From the NCBI RefSeq assembly GCF_022049065.2, contig NZ_CP095743.1:697001-761000 (forward strand): a DNA stretch of 64,000 nucleotides, read 5' to 3'. This document shows positions 17,806-26,635 of the stretch, piece by piece. Source of the stretch: Niallia sp. Man26. Lineage in GTDB: Bacteria; Bacillota; Bacilli; Bacillales; Cytobacillaceae. Positions within the stretch are counted from its first letter, which is position 1. Every line of letters begins with the position of its first letter. Made by a program: the position numbers and the translations under genes. The notes under the pieces were generated by a model that saw nothing but the letters and a program-made list of their open reading frames with translations, had not been told where the DNA came from and ran no database searches.

Positions 17806-17834
17806 TATTATGGTCTGTGGCTGTGTTTCTATGC
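17806..17834 (-). promoter_or_regulatory. Sigma-G (forespore) promoter of the SASP gene
   Basis: On the minus strand GCATA (17834-17830), a 17-base spacer and CATAATA (17812-17806), a full match to the sigma-G pattern GNATR-N17-CATNNTA. Transcription would start near 17799, upstream of the tRNA-like element. Confidence 0.8.
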
Positions 17835-17957
17835 ATTTGTTTTTAGATGAAATTTATTCCAATTTTTCTGCTTGTTTAAAATAATTCCTAAAGAATAGTT
17901 TCTTCTTGACCAACAAAAAATAAACGGAAATATGAAAGGTTTTAATGAGGTGAAGGA

Positions 17958-18197
17958 ATGAATATTTGCCCTTTATGCAATGGCTTTGAACAACTGAACA
18001 AAGTCTGTGCCGATTGCGGACAGCAGGTAGAGGACAAGGGAAGAATTATGGATTATTATGATGACTATAGTGCGTATATGCCAATTGACCAAATGAAGCT
18101 GGAGAACGGCTATCCCGATTTGGAACAGCATTTATGTCCCCATCTTGTCCTATGCCCGTCATGTGAACGTGAGGATTTAGTTTTTATTCAGGAATAG
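17958..18197 (+). CDS. Small zinc-ribbon-like protein of unknown function
   Basis: A 79-residue soluble protein starting at ATG with GAGGTG upstream. Two CxxC pairs at the N-terminus (CPLC and CADC) look like a zinc ribbon, and a further C-x6-C-x2-C cluster (CPHLVLCPSCE) lies near the C-terminus. The middle is acidic and tyrosine-rich (DYYDDYSAY). I do not recognise a named family. The gene stands alone between the SASP gene and msmX. Confidence 0.7.
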   Translation: MNICPLCNGFEQLNKVCADCGQQVEDKGRIMDYYDDYSAYMPIDQMKLENGYPDLEQHLCPHLVLCPSCEREDLVFIQE

Positions 18198-18200
18198 AAA

Positions 18201-18230
18201 AAAGGAAGGGGAATTCCCCTTCCTAATCTT
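18201..18230. terminator. Bidirectional terminator between zinc-ribbon gene and msmX
   Basis: The perfect palindrome GGAAGGGGAATTCCCCTTCC is flanked by A runs on the left, which become a T run on the minus strand after msmX. Confidence 0.88.
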
Positions 18231-18235
18231 TGATA

Positions 18236-19333
18236 TTAGCGGATACGGTTTTCTGAGTCTTTGTCAAAGAAGTGGCCTTTGTTCATATCAAAGCCTAGTT
18301 GAACAGTAACTCCTGCTGCCAAGTTAGCTCTTGAATCAAGGCGAGCAACGAACTCTTTCCCAGCAAGCGTTGAGTATACTAAGCTTTCCGCACCAGTCAA
18401 TTCAAATACGTCAACTCTTGCATCAAAGCTTGTATTTTCAGAGCTGCTCAAGAATAATAGCTCATCGTGAATATCTTCTGGTCTGATGCCGAAGATTACT
18501 TCTTTGCCGATATAGTTTTGCTCACGAAGGATTTTCAATTTGCCTTCAGGGATGACAAAGGATGCATCGCCAATGACTAATTTATTGTCCACGATTTTTC
18601 CAGTAAAAAAGTTCATTGCTGGAGATCCGATAAATCCGCCAACGAAAACATTTTCAGGTTTTTCATAAACTTCTTTCGGAGCACCAACCTGTTGGATAAC
18701 GCCGTCCTTCATAACAACAAGTCTTGAAGCCATTGTCATCGCTTCTGTCTGGTCATGCGTAACATAAATAGTAGTAGTTTGCAGTCGTTGATGCAGCTTG
18801 GAAATTTCAGCACGCATCTGTACACGAAGTTTTGCATCAAGGTTGGAAAGAGGCTCATCCATCAAGAACACTTTTGCATCACGGACAATGGCACGGCCAA
18901 GGGCTACCCTTTGGCGCTGACCGCCTGATAATGCTTTTGGTTTTCTTTTCAGGTACTGCTCCAAGCCAAGAATTTTTGCAGCATTATTCACACGTTGTTC
19001 AATTTCTGCTTTTGGAAATTTTCTTAGCTTTAATCCGAATGCCATATTATCATAAACAGTCATATGTGGATACAAGGCATAGTTTTGGAATACCATGGCA
19101 ATATCGCGGTCTTTTGGAGCAACATCGTTAACACGCTGTTCATCAATAAAGAAATCTCCTTTTGAGATATCCTCCAAGCCTGCAATCATACGCAATGTCG
19201 TAGATTTACCACAGCCTGAAGGCCCAACAAATACGATAAATTCCTTATCTTCAATATGTAAATTAAAGTCGCGAACCGCTTCTACTTTTTCATCATAAAT
19301 TTTATAGATATTTTTTAAGACTAACTCTGCCAT
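18236..19333 (-). CDS. msmX: MsmX-type multi-sugar ABC importer ATPase
   Basis: A 365-residue ATPase nearly colinear with B. subtilis MsmX, the shared energising subunit for several oligosaccharide importers. It has Walker A GPSGCGKSTT, Q-loop, signature LSGGQRQRVALGRA and Walker B VFLMDEPLSNLDAK, followed by the CUT1-type regulatory domain (FGIRPEDIHDELL). The start is the ATG at 19333 (AGGGGG 10 bases upstream), which gives the conserved MAEL N-terminus; earlier in-frame starts would add an unrelated extension. No permease or binding protein is adjacent, as expected for a shared ATPase. A cre-like site lies upstream. Confidence 0.95.
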   Translation of the reverse strand: MAELVLKNIYKIYDEKVEAVRDFNLHIEDKEFIVFVGPSGCGKSTTLRMIAGLEDISKGDFFIDEQRVNDVAPKDRDIAMVFQNYALYPHMTVYDNMAFGLKLRKFPKAEIEQRVNNAAKILGLEQYLKRKPKALSGGQRQRVALGRAIVRDAKVFLMDEPLSNLDAKLRVQMRAEISKLHQRLQTTTIYVTHDQTEAMTMASRLVVMKDGVIQQVGAPKEVYEKPENVFVGGFIGSPAMNFFTGKIVDNKLVIGDASFVIPEGKLKILREQNYIGKEVIFGIRPEDIHDELLFLSSSENTSFDARVDVFELTGAESLVYSTLAGKEFVARLDSRANLAAGVTVQLGFDMNKGHFFDKDSENRIR

Positions 19334-19378
19334 CTTTTTCATACCCCCTGCGATTTGATATATATAATGTAACATGTT

Positions 19379-19392
19379 TGAGAACGTTTTCA
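19379..19392 (-). promoter_or_regulatory. cre (CcpA) site upstream of msmX
   Basis: TGAGAACGTTTTCA is palindromic and differs at one position from the cre consensus TGWAARCGYTWNCW. It overlaps a TTGAAA -35-like element reading toward msmX, a position suited to carbon catabolite repression. Confidence 0.6.
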
Positions 19393-19461
19393 AATTGGCG
19401 GTTTGCATGAAAAAAACCAGTGTTGTTTTGAGCAAGTTGCACTAAAGCGCTTTCTTTTTAT

Positions 19462-19492
19462 AAAAAAAGAGAGGAACTGTTTGTCCTCTCCT
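19462..19492 (-). terminator. Intrinsic terminator after the YdjM-like gene
   Basis: On the minus strand GAGAGGACAAAC/GTTCCTCTC-type pairing is followed by seven T residues. Confidence 0.8.
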
Positions 19493-19494
19493 TG

Positions 19495-20121
19495 TCAAAA
19501 TTCCTTCGATGAGAAGGGAAGAAATAATTTAACTCCTCTTCTGTTAAATGGGAAAATCGACATATCTGCTACAAGATGGCTGATATAAGCTAATACACAT
19601 GTCCAAAACACACCATCAATTTGCAGAGATTGTGCAAAATGAAACGATATGTAGGCAAAATAAACGGTTCCAATGATGGAATGTGTATAGCTTCTATGCG
19701 GTACGAATGAAGCAATCAATATAAAGACAGCCAAAAGGATAAGCCAGTATTCCTGAAGGGAAACCCCGCCAAACAAAACACCAGCGCCAGTGATTGTTAA
19801 CATATGCCGCTGCTTAATTAAACTAGAAACGAGTATGATGGCAATCCCTGCACCAATGCTGAATAACAGCTCTGACGCGCTTCCGGCATAAATACTGTAT
19901 AAAATCATCAATGCTCCAACTGCTTGGGCAATGGATCGAAACACCTTATGGGAAATCGTAATTTTGTTGCTTAGCTTGCCGTCAATGTCCATATCAGGCA
20001 TCAGTGCCGAAATACCGCCAATCCCGACTAAAAGCAATGTAGTGGAAGGGGAGGCATCAAAATAATTCGCCGCTGCGAATCCAACCCCTGCGCCAATACA
20101 AGAATGTGCTGTACCTTTCAA
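19495..20121 (-). CDS. YdjM/YvsG-family membrane-bound metal-dependent hydrolase
   Basis: A 208-residue membrane protein. It starts with the KGTAHSCIGAGVG motif, has LMPDMDIDGKLSNK in the first loop and PHRSYTHSIIG near residue 145, the three family signatures rich in His and Asp. About five or six hydrophobic segments are visible. The family is annotated as metal-dependent hydrolases; B. subtilis YvsG is a relative, and E. coli YdjM is LexA-controlled. The start is TTG at 20121 with GAGG 7 bases upstream. Confidence 0.82.
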   Translation of the reverse strand: MKGTAHSCIGAGVGFAAANYFDASPSTTLLLVGIGGISALMPDMDIDGKLSNKITISHKVFRSIAQAVGALMILYSIYAGSASELLFSIGAGIAIILVSSLIKQRHMLTITGAGVLFGGVSLQEYWLILLAVFILIASFVPHRSYTHSIIGTVYFAYISFHFAQSLQIDGVFWTCVLAYISHLVADMSIFPFNRRGVKLFLPFSSKEF

Positions 20122-20243
20122 CTATAATCCTCATTTCTTTCTAGCATATAAACTAGCATTCTAGTGCTCTATTATATGCCAAGAAAAAAGAGTTTACCAG
20201 TTAATAAATGGAAACATACGTTCTTGTGAAAGATTTGTTTCTT

Positions 20244-21143
20244 CTAAGCCTTTTTTTGGCTGAAATATAGGCAGGCTAAATAGGCGGTAAAGAAGTTATG
20301 ATAATTTTTTAAAGGCAATCCGGTTTTTTCAGTGAATTTGTCTAATCTGTATTGCAATGTATTGCGGTGGATAAATAGTTTTTTTGCTGTATTTGTATTA
20401 TGTCCGTTGTTTTCAATGAATGTTTTAATTGTTAACAGCAATTCCTTATCTTCCCCTAAGATAGAGAACCAGTTTTTAAATGGCTCCAGCTCATGCTGAT
20501 CAAGCCTGCTTATTAATAGATGAGGAAGGATTGTTTCAAAGGATAATACTCTTTCAGAAGAAATCACAGATAAGCCGGCTGTGAAAAAATCCCGTTCCTG
20601 AGTAAAGACGGTAGGACTTTCCATTATGAAGGGCAGGATTTTTCCAATATAAAAGGTTATCGTAAAATAAAAATCGGACTGCAGGGCTTCAGCAAAAGAG
20701 GAATATTCCTCATCCTCAAGAAAGTGCCCGTCTCGCTCTAAAATACTTCCTCTATTAGCACCATTCCAAATAATGATGCTGCTGCTGTGAATAAATCCTT
20801 TGAATACAGTTTCTACAGCTTCTTTATCAATAGGAGTGTTATTTATTTGAAATTGTATAACCCGGAAATTTTTACATACTTTTTCTGGCATGTTACCGCC
20901 GAAAAATAAGAATTGGCTCCATTTAAAGTCCTCTGTATTTTCCTTGTTGTTTTCCGGTAAATAATGCTGAAAAAGCGTTTTTAATAAATCAAGTTGAGAA
21001 TCGTTCATCTCATTTTTTTGAAAGCCAAACCACCCATTTTCCCCTTCAATGTGAAACCAATGGTAGTCAATTAGCTGTGGTTGAGAAGGAGGTGCAGACT
21101 GCTCTACCGCACCTGGAAAATAGGTTAATAATTTTTGTTTCAT
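20244..21143 (-). CDS. PucR/CdaR-type transcriptional regulator (C-terminal HTH)
   Basis: A 299-residue soluble protein. The last 50 residues hold a PucR-type helix-turn-helix (NTAKKLFIHRNTLQYRLDKF), the DNA-binding end of sugar-diacid and purine regulators. The first 240 residues match no domain I recognise and may sense a ligand. The ATG at 21143 is preferred over 21149 because GGAGG then lies 7 bases upstream. It lies between a hydrolase gene and the sporulation YheC/D cluster with no obvious partner. Confidence 0.8.
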   Translation of the reverse strand: MKQKLLTYFPGAVEQSAPPSQPQLIDYHWFHIEGENGWFGFQKNEMNDSQLDLLKTLFQHYLPENNKENTEDFKWSQFLFFGGNMPEKVCKNFRVIQFQINNTPIDKEAVETVFKGFIHSSSIIIWNGANRGSILERDGHFLEDEEYSSFAEALQSDFYFTITFYIGKILPFIMESPTVFTQERDFFTAGLSVISSERVLSFETILPHLLISRLDQHELEPFKNWFSILGEDKELLLTIKTFIENNGHNTNTAKKLFIHRNTLQYRLDKFTEKTGLPLKNYHNFFTAYLACLYFSQKKA

Positions 21144-21276
21144 CGTCATTCCTCCATTTAGAGATGAAAGCGTTTGAAAAAGTAAGCAAGTACGATTGCT
21201 TCTTTTTACCTAAAAACTGGGCTGTGTAAAGTGTAATCGTTACCATTATCTTATTATAGTTACAGAAAAACGGCAA

Positions 21277-21308
21277 TCAAAAAAACACAGTCTAATAATG
21301 ACTGTGTC
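21277..21308 (-). terminator. Terminator at the end of the YheC/D operon
   Basis: ACACAGTC/GACTGTGT stem with a 7-base loop, followed on the minus strand by seven T residues, lies just after the small gene ending at 21319. Confidence 0.88.
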
Positions 21309-21318
21309 GAATGAAAGC

Positions 21319-21489
21319 TCATTTATTAGGGGGAGCTTCTTCTCCAAGTTCCCTTGCTTCTTCAATATTTGTGCTAGTATCGTGACGAAAGACTTTTCCG
21401 CCAGACATCCCTTCGTTTATCATTCTGTCGATGTCTAAATAAGCTTCTTTTTTACCTTCATATTGCAGGTCATCGTTTTTATTTCCCAT
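21319..21489 (-). CDS. Small acidic protein of unknown function, end of the YheC/D operon
   Basis: A 56-residue hydrophilic protein (MGNKNDDLQY at the start, EARELGEEAPPNK at the end) with GGAGGG 6 bases before its ATG. It begins 42 bases after the last YheC/D gene in the same direction, and the only terminator is after it, so it is probably co-transcribed with those sporulation genes. No family was recognised. Confidence 0.65.
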   Translation of the reverse strand: MGNKNDDLQYEGKKEAYLDIDRMINEGMSGGKVFRHDTSTNIEEARELGEEAPPNK

Positions 21490-21531
21490 AAATATCCCTC
21501 CTGCCGTTAGAATGTGTCAGGAAGGTGTATT

Positions 21532-22716
21532 TCATTCTTGCTGTTTAAAGCCAGCAAGCTCATAAAAAAGCTGGGCTAGCTGTCTGCAACGGTTCGTTTC
21601 AATTTCTGGCTCATCAAATAACATCGGTTTAGAGTTTACTTCAAAAATATAATAATTGCCTTGTTTATCCACACAAGCGTCAATGGAAAATTCTCCGAAA
21701 AATCCATGCTGGCTTGATAATAATGCTCCGCAATGTTCAATAGCAAGCTTAATAAAGTGATCATGTTTTTTTGTTCGCACAGCTTCATATGGAATGATTT
21801 TTCCACCTGCAGGCACATGTGTTGTGACATCTTGAAGGGAGGACTGTCTTATACCAACTCCCGTTAAGCGGTAATTACCGTCGAGATAAGTAGCCAGTAT
21901 TCGAAAATCAAAGCGTTGTCCATCGAAAACATCCACATCTATTTCTTCCTGAACAATATATTCCTTAGAAGTCCATTGTGGTAAATAATCCTCGATAATT
22001 TCCTGTAATGTATGAAAGCTTCTTGTCCCTTGAATGTCTCCGAGGAGGAAGGAATTATCAGGATTTCTAGTTAGCCTGTATAAATCCTTGCCTTTAGAGC
22101 CTGAAGCAGATTTAACATAAATGGAACCATGTCTTTGGAGGAAATCAATCAGTTCTTGTTCAGATTGAAGCAGTGCGGTTTCAGGGAGAAACTTTGCTAA
22201 TATTTCCTGTTGCTTTAATGCTTGATATAATGCAAATTTATGAATGAAATGCGGATTGAAAAATGGTATGTCAAAGCTTTTGATGATAGAAATAGCTGCT
22301 GCGAAATGATCGCCATCCTCTGTTTTGCGGAAAGGCACACGATTATATATAACATGGGGAAGAGGGGTTGTTATAGGAAGCCATTTATCTTTAGCTGTGA
22401 CATACGTAAAACCGTCAATTTTAGTGTTTGTCAGTCTTTCAGGAGGAAAGACGACAATCATTCCCCCAAAAGAATCTAGTTCTCTTTGCAGCTTTTCAAA
22501 TAAAGACCGGTTGCCGATTAGCTTGTTTTTGGAATTGTAGGAAGTCAGTATGCCGACAATGGGGCCTGCATTGTTTGCCTTGTAGATCATTTTAAATGGC
22601 TGGAACTCTTTAAGGAAAGGGAATAAAGGCAGCAACGGAAGCTGATTGCTTCCGAAGGTTAATCCAGGCTGATTAAAATGCCAACTCTTTGCATTGCCAT
22701 CATAGTAAATATTCAT
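21532..22716 (-). CDS. YheC/YheD-family endospore coat-associated ATP-grasp protein (copy 4)
   Basis: A 394-residue YheC/D-type protein. An N-terminal domain of about 100 residues precedes an ATP-grasp domain with a Lys-rich IYVKSASGSKGKDLYR loop, a DFRILATYLDG segment and the end motif FEVNSKPMLFDEPE, which supplies metal and ATP ligands. In B. subtilis YheC/YheD are linked to the forespore coat; the chemical reaction is unknown, though the ATP-grasp fold suggests ATP-dependent ligation. It overlaps the upstream paralog by 4 bases. Confidence 0.88.
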   Translation of the reverse strand: MNIYYDGNAKSWHFNQPGLTFGSNQLPLLPLFPFLKEFQPFKMIYKANNAGPIVGILTSYNSKNKLIGNRSLFEKLQRELDSFGGMIVVFPPERLTNTKIDGFTYVTAKDKWLPITTPLPHVIYNRVPFRKTEDGDHFAAAISIIKSFDIPFFNPHFIHKFALYQALKQQEILAKFLPETALLQSEQELIDFLQRHGSIYVKSASGSKGKDLYRLTRNPDNSFLLGDIQGTRSFHTLQEIIEDYLPQWTSKEYIVQEEIDVDVFDGQRFDFRILATYLDGNYRLTGVGIRQSSLQDVTTHVPAGGKIIPYEAVRTKKHDHFIKLAIEHCGALLSSQHGFFGEFSIDACVDKQGNYYIFEVNSKPMLFDEPEIETNRCRQLAQLFYELAGFKQQE

Positions 22717-24077
22717 TTAAATATATCCTCAGGCTTTTTAATGCTCTGCTCATACAAGTAGATGGCATATTCTAGCGACATTCTTCTTGTCAGTAAGTCG
22801 TCTTTTTTAAGTGAACTGTGTTTAAAGATGCTTCTTCCAGGCTTAGAATTTGCTTCAAAAAGCCAAACTCTTCCTTTACGGTCTACTCCGATATCAAAGC
22901 CAATCTCTCCGATTGTTCCCTCCGTGTACTTCTCAAGTGTCTTAGATATTCTTAATGCAGAATTGATAAGCTTCTCTTTAAGCTGTTCCTTATCCTTGTC
23001 AACATCTAAGAGCTCGTCAATCGATTTAACAATACCGCCGCTATTCATATGTGTAGTTGCACTGCCTGCACCGGCAATTTTGGCGGCAATTGCGGTGACT
23101 TCCCATTTACCTTGTTTATTCTTATTAGTATGAACTCGGAAATCAATCGGTTTTTTCTCTGAGCGCATAAGATGAATGCCTTGTTGGACGAGAAGATTAT
23201 TAATATTTGTTTTTGCTGTAATATGCTGTATCAGCTTTTCTAATGTATCGAATTTAAGCAGTCGTTTTTCTCCGCTCGGTTCTTTAAAACGTGTATAGTA
23301 GTTTTCGTCTTTCTTATTATAGATGACTTGATAGATTCCTTTTCCCAGGCTGCCATTCTTCGGTTTAATGTAAATATGCCCATAGTTGCTCAGCATTCGT
23401 TCTACGACAGAAAAAGAAGTGAAGGGAAGCGTTTCAGGCAAAAAATCGGCAATGCTGTTTTCTTGAAGCAGACGTTCATATATATCAAGCTTGTTAAAGA
23501 AGCCTGGATTATACCACGGAATCATATATTCCTGTTGAAGACGGTACTTTACCTTCTTTATTTTTGGCAAACTCTCTGTACGGCGATTAGGGATACGATC
23601 ATAAATAACATCTGGAAACGGAACTTCAAACCGTTTCCAGCCATCATGATAAAACAGTCCGTTAATTGTGCCTTTATCCCAATCAATATGCTGGGCTCCA
23701 AATAAAAAGGCGGTGACACCTGCTGTGTTTTGGACAGCTAACAGCTTTGAAAAGATAATAGTGCGTTCACCGATTGGTTTGACCTCGACTGAGCTGAAGC
23801 CAGAGGTGAATATTCCAACAAGCGGACCGATATACAAGACATCTTTATCGTAAAAAACATGTAAGATAGGAAGAGTTGGCGGTATCTTTAAGGCTTGTAT
23901 TAAATCTTCACTTATTCTAATTACATTGCCTCCGAATTTTTGGACAGCAATGAAAGCTTCTACCTTCATTGTTCCGAAGGCAGCCCGCTTAAGATTACTT
24001 GGTATTGATGCATCTGCAGGAAGGTAGATTGTATTAGTGCAATCATTTATCACTTCAATAGAGTAAAGTTTTTTCAT
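22713..24077 (-). CDS. yheD: YheD-like endospore coat-associated ATP-grasp protein (copy 3)
   Basis: A 454-residue protein, close to the length of B. subtilis YheD (453). An N-terminal domain of about 100 residues (MKKLYSIEVINDC) precedes the YheC/D ATP-grasp module, with IYIKPKNGSLGKGIYQV, DFRVHTNKN and FEANSKPGRSIF. The ATG at 24077 has AGGAGG 7 bases upstream and is preferred to earlier in-frame starts. The start overlaps the end of the preceding gene by 23 bases. Naming as yheD rests on length and position. Confidence 0.85.
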   Translation of the reverse strand: MKKLYSIEVINDCTNTIYLPADASIPSNLKRAAFGTMKVEAFIAVQKFGGNVIRISEDLIQALKIPPTLPILHVFYDKDVLYIGPLVGIFTSGFSSVEVKPIGERTIIFSKLLAVQNTAGVTAFLFGAQHIDWDKGTINGLFYHDGWKRFEVPFPDVIYDRIPNRRTESLPKIKKVKYRLQQEYMIPWYNPGFFNKLDIYERLLQENSIADFLPETLPFTSFSVVERMLSNYGHIYIKPKNGSLGKGIYQVIYNKKDENYYTRFKEPSGEKRLLKFDTLEKLIQHITAKTNINNLLVQQGIHLMRSEKKPIDFRVHTNKNKQGKWEVTAIAAKIAGAGSATTHMNSGGIVKSIDELLDVDKDKEQLKEKLINSALRISKTLEKYTEGTIGEIGFDIGVDRKGRVWLFEANSKPGRSIFKHSSLKKDDLLTRRMSLEYAIYLYEQSIKKPEDIFK

Positions 24078-25149
24078 TGCTGTTCCTCCTCTGTCCATCT
24101 CGCAGCATGGCTGCATAGGCTAGCGGTGCTTTATACAGCCTTTCACTCAAGTCTGGGTATGCCAGGAGAATGACTTTTCTGCCAGGCTTGCTGTTGACGT
24201 CGAGTATCCATAACGAGCCATTTTCGGTAATACCTATATCAACTCCTAACTCGAAGAGGGCAGGAAAGGATTGTTCTAATATAGGTGGGAGGCTAGAAAG
24301 AATGTCGTTTATTTCATTCTCAATAAAACTCTTCATTTTATAGGGAGCTGTATCAAGCCATTGTTTAAAAGGAATTACTTCTGCTCCTGCACTAAGATTG
24401 GAGATGATTCTGTCTTTGGCGCCAAGTCTTATCCCCTTTTCAATGATTTCCCATTTGTTTTGCCCATTTTTTTGCAGCAGTGCTCTAATATCAAACGGCT
24501 GTTTATCCTGATTGCATAAAGGTAAATAGCTTTGGCTAAAATAATCATTTTTCTGAAGCAGAGTAGTCAGCCAGCGTGAGAATTTTTCTTTATCTTTAAA
24601 GATATGTTCCACATGTCGCTCTTTTTTATCTGTTCTGACAAAAATGCGCTTATGTTGTTCTTTAATAAAATAAATGCCGTTTCCCTGTGAGCCGTTAATT
24701 GGTTTTAAGATAATCGGATTAACAAATCGCAAATCTTCTAATACTTCATCAGCTGAAATTACTTGTTTTGACTTAGGAATATAAGGGGCCAGCTTAGAAG
24801 CTTTCAATACATCATACAGCTTCAGTTTGTTTGGGAGCCCATTGCCAATAAAGACAATATCCTTTTTCTGTTTCAGCCACTCAACGATGTTTTTGCATTG
24901 TCTAGAATGAGAATTTTCTTGGTAATAGCAGCGGTCATATAAAAAGGAAGGGACGGGAAAGTCTTGTGTGAGCCAGCAGTTCTGCTCACTATCGAAAATC
25001 TTGCCAGATACCTTTTCTGTGAGAGGATTGTAGCTTGAAGGTACGAAATGATAAACATCAAAGGCCAGCGATTTTCCCAGTTTAGCAATTTCCGTGATAT
25101 AGCTTTTTTCATTTTCTAATGAGAGTGACATGATTCCAAAACTAGACAT
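24055..25149 (-). CDS. yheC: YheC-like endospore coat-associated ATP-grasp protein (copy 2)
   Basis: A 364-residue protein of the same length and start pattern (MSSFGIM) as B. subtilis YheC (363). The ATP-grasp segments are ILKPINGSQGNGIYFI, FDIRALLQ and LDVNSKPGRKVIL. GGAG lies 9 bases before the ATG. It overlaps both neighbours, indicating tight coupling within a four-paralog run. Confidence 0.87.
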   Translation of the reverse strand: MSSFGIMSLSLENEKSYITEIAKLGKSLAFDVYHFVPSSYNPLTEKVSGKIFDSEQNCWLTQDFPVPSFLYDRCYYQENSHSRQCKNIVEWLKQKKDIVFIGNGLPNKLKLYDVLKASKLAPYIPKSKQVISADEVLEDLRFVNPIILKPINGSQGNGIYFIKEQHKRIFVRTDKKERHVEHIFKDKEKFSRWLTTLLQKNDYFSQSYLPLCNQDKQPFDIRALLQKNGQNKWEIIEKGIRLGAKDRIISNLSAGAEVIPFKQWLDTAPYKMKSFIENEINDILSSLPPILEQSFPALFELGVDIGITENGSLWILDVNSKPGRKVILLAYPDLSERLYKAPLAYAAMLRDGQRRNSNEKTLLY

Positions 25150-26542
25150 CTTGTTGTTCTCCTTTTTTTATATGTGGAAAAGAAAGGCTCAAACAATATT
25201 CCAGTAATGCCTTTGTAGAAGGCCTTCCTTTATTTGTTGCCGAATCAAGATTTTTAGACGGTTTAGAATTGACCTCGATAATCCAAAGCCCGCCATGTAT
25301 GTCAATGCCCATATCAATTCCGAGCTCGCCTAAGTCTCCGGTCATTTGCGACGACAGGGCCTCAGCTGTCTGAAGAGATATCTCTTTAAACTGTTGCTCC
25401 ACCTGCTTAGCAGAAGCTTCACCAACTAATGCTTGAAGCACAGATTTTGATGAGATCATTTCTGCACCTTGATACAAATTAGCGACAAATGCTTCTGGCT
25501 GGGCACATCTGGCGACAATAGAGGTTATCTTCCATTGGTGCCGTATATCCTTATGGCAGAGAATTCTAAAATCAAGGGAACGATTATGATATTGTTGAAA
25601 GTTAATGCCTTCCTGACAAATATAAGCGCGTTTTTTAGTCAATTGAGAAAGCCATCTCCATAATTTATTAAATGAAGAAAAGAAGCGGATTTTTCCTTTT
25701 TCTTTACCAGAAGAAACGCTCGTTTTCCATGCATGTTCCTCGCGGCGTATCTGGATAATTTGCCGGCCTTGACTGCCATGAATCGGCTTTACATATAAAG
25801 TGCTGAATAGATTTAACATTGCTTCCAGTACCTCTTTAGAGAGCAGGTTCGTTTCTGGAATATATTTTTTTAATGCAGGAAGTTTGTTTAAGATTAAGGA
25901 GGTATCATATTTAGAAAAGAATTGTGCATTAAAGATAGGAATATTTCGTTTTTGCAAATCCTTTTTTAGGTCGTTAAATTGCGTTGATGCTTCTGCCTTA
26001 CGTATATGAATGCGATTATAAACAACATTGGGATATGGCAGGGCCGTCTTTTTCCAGCTGTCCTGCTGGTAAGAATAGCCTTCGACATATCCTTCTTTCC
26101 AATCATAAAGGCTGCATACATAAAGAATTCCGCCAAGGCGTGACAGCTCTTGCTGAAATTCCTCGCAAAACTGATGAATGGAACGGAAAGAAGGTCCATC
26201 TTCCGCAGAATCATGTGCAGGAGCATCTGTCAAAATGGCTATTACCGGCCCAAGTGTTAATGTCTGGCTCTGTTTATTGAAATGACTGAGCAGTGTTAAA
26301 TCTTGATTTGGCACTGCTAATGACTGAAGCAAGCTGTCACAGAAAAATATCGCTTGCTTATCCTCATGTACAGGTTCAACTAGGACAGGAACTGCCGTGC
26401 TACCTAAGTTAAGCAGAACAGGATTATTGCGATCTATTTCCCAATGATGAACTAAGGAGTGGCTCAAACGTAGTACCGTCTCCTTGTTTGCTGGGAAGGA
26501 GGAATTTTCTTTCATATACAGGGGAAGCAAATTTAGTTTCAT
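25142..26542 (-). CDS. YheC/YheD-family endospore coat-associated ATP-grasp protein (copy 1)
   Basis: A 466-residue first gene of the operon. It has an N-terminal YheD-like domain (about 110 residues) and an ATP-grasp module with LYVKPIHGSQGRQIIQI, LDFRILCHKD and IEVNSKPSKNLD. GAGG lies 7 bases before the ATG. A sigma-K-like promoter is located about 70 bases upstream. B. subtilis has two such genes here; this genome has four, so this copy and copy 4 are extra. Confidence 0.87.
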   Translation of the reverse strand: MKLNLLPLYMKENSSFPANKETVLRLSHSLVHHWEIDRNNPVLLNLGSTAVPVLVEPVHEDKQAIFFCDSLLQSLAVPNQDLTLLSHFNKQSQTLTLGPVIAILTDAPAHDSAEDGPSFRSIHQFCEEFQQELSRLGGILYVCSLYDWKEGYVEGYSYQQDSWKKTALPYPNVVYNRIHIRKAEASTQFNDLKKDLQKRNIPIFNAQFFSKYDTSLILNKLPALKKYIPETNLLSKEVLEAMLNLFSTLYVKPIHGSQGRQIIQIRREEHAWKTSVSSGKEKGKIRFFSSFNKLWRWLSQLTKKRAYICQEGINFQQYHNRSLDFRILCHKDIRHQWKITSIVARCAQPEAFVANLYQGAEMISSKSVLQALVGEASAKQVEQQFKEISLQTAEALSSQMTGDLGELGIDMGIDIHGGLWIIEVNSKPSKNLDSATNKGRPSTKALLEYCLSLSFPHIKKGEQQDV

Positions 26543-26608
26543 CGCAATTCCTCATTTGTAAGGTGAATTTTTTAGTTTAATTTTTCTTATAGGCTAAAGC
26601 TGATATGG

Positions 26609-26635
26609 TATCGTATGTTAAATGGAATGATTTGT
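26609..26635 (-). promoter_or_regulatory. Sigma-K-like promoter of the YheC/D operon
   Basis: On the minus strand AC (26635-26634), 16 bases, then CATACGATA (26617-26609), matching the sigma-K pattern AC-N16/17-CATANNNTA. Late mother-cell expression would suit coat-associated products. Confidence 0.55.

Noticed and set aside
21532..26542. Mobile element or recent amplification as origin of the YheC/D cluster
   Set aside because: The paralogs are strongly diverged in sequence and length, and no transposase or flanking repeats were seen.
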